A stretch of DNA of 64,000 nt, taken from Angiostrongylus vasorum. Lineage: Eukaryota; Nematoda; Chromadorea; Rhabditida; Metastrongylidae. Shown one piece after another: positions 63,000 to 64,000 of this stretch. Position 1 is the stretch's first letter, and every line of letters begins with the position of its first letter. The notes beneath the pieces were generated by a model. That model did not search any database, was not told the origin of the DNA, and was given only the letters and a program-made list of their open reading frames with translations. Made by a program: the position numbers and the translations under genes. The stretch covers positions 182,501 through 246,500 of the forward strand of contig JADANN010000424.1 in assembly GCA_018806985.1 (NCBI GenBank), read 5' to 3'.

Positions 63000-64000
63000 T
63001 TACGTTTATTTGACCTCCAAGTTTCCAAGGTGCACCTTGAAGAAAAAAATAAGGGTAAGACCTAAAACATGAGAGTGTGGCAAGACGTCCTTTCGTCTCT
63101 TAACGCCATCTTCGGTATTCATAAGGGTTCTCCAATTGTTTCTCTTCTTTCTAGTCAGCTTTAAAACAATGCTGTTCATATTGTTGAGTTCTCGATTCGG
63201 AATACCATTTTCTTTGGGTATAGTCGAAGACAAATCTTTTCGCACAGGCAATTGGAATCGGCTGTCATCCGTTTCGCCTTACTGATACATTCTATGTTGA
63301 AGACGATGTCAGTATCGAAGGAAGGATGGCGTAGCTTCCTGTTATCGCTTCACACTCTCATGTTATCATATGCCAGCTCTAACGAACAATATTTTCAAAA
63401 ATTAGCAGGAACCACGGAACTTTAATCCTTTGCCAATACTTGCCATAACGTCTCAAGAAACTCGGCAGGATCATGTCATGTTTCTATTTGTCCTTGTCGC
63501 CTACGACAGTTTGTCAATGCGTACAGCCCAATTCTGCATAACAATGGGCACTACCTGCACTACCTAGTTAATGAGGAAATACGGTGCTGGGAATGGGCAC
63601 GATGCAGTGTTTTTCATCTTCTTCAGTACTATGTTCTTGCGACCCTCGCCTCCAGCTCACTTCTGCAGGATGGCCGCTCATAATTCTGAGACCTATATAC
63701 AGATGACTGGAAAGTTCAGAGATGGACTTACTACTGAACATGAATAAAACATCGAAGAGAATTTGTTTTATGTAGCAGTAGTCCTCAGGAGGTCCAGTCG
63801 AAAACAATTTTTCACAACTGCTGTTGGAGTCAGCGTTCGTTCCATGTTTCTAATGCTCCTGGCTCTATGAAACAGTGTCATTAGCAAAATGAAGATAGTG
63901 TAGTTGATGACCACCTGTCTGCATTCCCATGTGTACCAATTTTTCTTGGAAGAAGTGATAAATAGTTTCGGATTACTTATTTCCTTGTCGATTTTTGGTG
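63000..64000. other. Intergenic, nothing recognised
   Basis: No supported gene or repeat up to the right edge of the window. Confidence 0.35.

Overview
The window is eukaryotic and most likely comes from a clade V parasitic nematode of the hookworm/strongylid type. Four protein-coding genes can be assembled, all on the minus strand. One, GOA-1, has the same 354-residue length as the C. elegans protein and nearly the same sequence as I recall it. Three of the four have a 3' splice acceptor 1-7 nt upstream of the ATG, as expected where a spliced leader is added in trans. Organism assignment is inference from protein similarity and gene architecture; no database was searched.

Layout from left to right. 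About 1.4-3.7 kb: hypoxanthine phosphoribosyltransferase (5 exons, 214 aa, one GC-AG intron). About 9.3-14.8 kb: RIO2 kinase (9 exons, 535 aa). About 16.1-17.4 kb: an intronless MATH-BTB gene (416 aa), a SPOP/MEL-26-like CUL-3 adaptor. About 27.5-39.0 kb: goa-1, the Go alpha subunit (10 exons over 11.5 kb). From my memory of C. elegans, hprt-1, riok-2, goa-1 and mel-26 are all on chromosome I, so the segment looks like conserved chromosome I (Nigon element) content. The genes serve separate housekeeping roles: purine salvage, 40S maturation, ubiquitin ligase targeting and neuronal G-protein signalling. They do not form one pathway. From 39 to 64 kb I cannot assemble any confident gene.

The rest is dominated by mobile DNA, which also fills the introns. 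(A) A tRNA-headed SINE of about 280-300 bp with a TTTATCC-type tail, 21 copies recognised. (B) A repeat of about 380-400 bp with a 5' hairpin, an AAGT-type 3' tail and at least one 5'-truncated copy. (C) A second tRNA-headed SINE, found mainly as head-to-head fold-back dimers. (D) A third tRNA-headed SINE, 3 copies. There are also two decayed RTE-type reverse transcriptases, a decayed mariner transposase split by a family A SINE, a 385-bp terminal-inverted-repeat element carrying Penelope-like hammerhead-ribozyme cores, and a terminal-inverted-repeat element of about 540 bp inside goa-1. Family letters are mine.

Exon boundaries were set by hand from reading frame, GT(GC)-AG signals and remembered homologues. 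They join in phase for all three spliced genes, but RNA evidence is absent.
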